Assembly (NCBI GenBank): GCA_041686485.1 | Contig: JAWLDT010000092.1 | Location: 1 to 6,917 of the forward strand | DNA length: 6,917 nucleotides | From: PUPG01 sp041686485 | Lineage (GTDB): Bacteria; Bacteroidota; Bacteroidia; Bacteroidales; UBA7960 | Reading direction: 5' to 3' | Part shown: in pieces, positions 6,752 through 6,917 of the stretch | Layout: each line of letters begins with the position of its first letter | Numbering within the stretch: position 1 is the stretch's first letter | Program-made: the position numbers and the translations under genes | Notes under the pieces: generated by a model | Seen by the model: only the letters and a program-made list of their open reading frames with translations | What the model was told of the DNA's origin: nothing | The model's database searches: none

Positions 6752-6826
6752 TGACAGGGCTTGACCTGTCACAGGGCTTGACCTGTCACAGGGCTTGACC
6801 TGCCACCTTCAGGGCTTGACCTGTCA
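6752..6826 (+). repeat. Four copies of a 17-bp unit, each with a GCTTGA-loop hairpin
   Basis: The unit CAGGGCTTGACCTGTCA occurs at 6755-6771 and 6772-6788 (identical), at 6789-6805 (one change, T to C) and at 6810-6826 (identical) after a 4-bp gap. Each copy folds as CAGG, loop GCTTGA, CCTG. The first copy has the longest stem, 7 bp, from TGACAGG (6752-6758) with CCTGTCA (6765-6771). The second has 5 bp, and the third and fourth have 4 bp. The exact head-to-tail identity suggests recent duplication. The unit is short for a CRISPR repeat and has no spacers. Confidence 0.88.
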
Positions 6827-6834
6827 CCACAGTT

Positions 6835-6858
6835 GCAGGCCGGACTTGGCCGGCCTGC
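6835..6858 (+). repeat. RCTTGR-loop hairpin with ACTTGG loop and 9-bp GC-rich stem
   Basis: GCAGGCCGG (6835-6843) pairs perfectly with CCGGCCTGC (6850-6858) around loop ACTTGG (6844-6849). The stem sequence differs from those upstream while the loop core CTTG is the same. It is not followed by a T-tract on the plus strand (CATATATAAAAAC follows), so it does not look like a terminator. Confidence 0.85.
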
Positions 6859-6880
6859 CATATATAAAAACAGGCCAGAG

Positions 6881-6904
6881 GTAGCCGCAGCACTTGGGCT
6901 GCGG
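6881..6904 (+). repeat. RCTTGR-loop hairpin with ACTTGG loop, preceded by GTAG (REP-like)
   Basis: CCGCAGC (6885-6891) pairs perfectly with GCTGCGG (6898-6904) around ACTTGG (6892-6897). The stem is directly preceded by GTAG (6881-6884). REP elements mobilised or bound by RAYT (Y1 transposase-like) proteins have a GTAG or similar tetranucleotide at the foot of a short hairpin, so the arrangement is suggestive. Beyond it, GAAGG (6904-6908) and CCTTC (6912-6916) form a further 5-bp stem, with a different loop (TCG), that reaches the window edge. Confidence 0.75.
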
Positions 6905-6917
6905 AAGGTCGCCTTCT

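Noticed and set aside
6755..6826. CRISPR array
   Set aside because: The repeats are 17 bp, directly abutting or separated by 4 bp, with no spacers of 25-40 bp and no cas gene nearby.
6835..6904. Intrinsic transcription terminators
   Set aside because: The stems are strong, but no T-tract follows either one on the plus strand, and on the minus strand the nearest T-run is separated from the stem at 6885-6904. The series also lies at no gene's 3' end within the window.

Overview
This window looks like chromosomal DNA from a member of the Bacteroidetes (Bacteroidota). A pair of genes matches the glycine-lipid acyltransferases GlsA and GlsB. GldB and PorT-type barrel families are typical of the phylum. 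Ribosome-binding sites are mostly absent, and several TAnnTTTG-type -7 promoter boxes can be found. I cannot fix the genus. GldB together with a mid-length NAD+ synthetase suggests a Bacteroidia, Cytophagia or Flavobacteriia-like lineage rather than Bacteroides itself, but that is inference.

Layout: positions 1-218 hold an upstream spacer with a candidate promoter. A tight forward group follows: glsA-like O-acyltransferase (219-1067), glsB-like N-acyltransferase (1092-2030) and the ribosome-assembly GTPase engB (2040-2645). The gldB-like lipoprotein gene (2659-3684, minus strand) converges on engB with only 13 bp between stop codons. A 130-140 bp divergent spacer, with candidate -7 boxes facing each other, separates gldB from a forward outer-membrane beta-barrel gene (3826-4494). 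That gene is followed by nadE (4561-6210, forward). A small nfu-type Fe-S scaffold gene (6263-6508, minus) converges on nadE.

The last 409 bp (6509-6917) have no gene, but about 290 bp of them are densely structured. A 70-bp array of exact 7-bp period (6631-6700) runs directly into a series of hairpins whose stems differ but whose six-base loop is always RCTTGR (GCTTGA or ACTTGG). Four copies of a 17-bp unit carrying the same loop lie within this series. Keeping the loop while changing both stem arms together is the strongest unexplained signal in the window. It looks like a family of REP-like or RNA-structural intergenic elements that probably continues past the window edge.

Functionally, glsA and glsB should act in sequence to make N-acyloxyacyl glycine membrane lipids. 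EngB, NadE and Nfu are housekeeping functions (50S assembly, the last step of NAD+ synthesis, Fe-S cluster delivery). GldB and the barrel are envelope proteins. No phage, integrase, transposase, CRISPR array, rRNA or tRNA was recognised.
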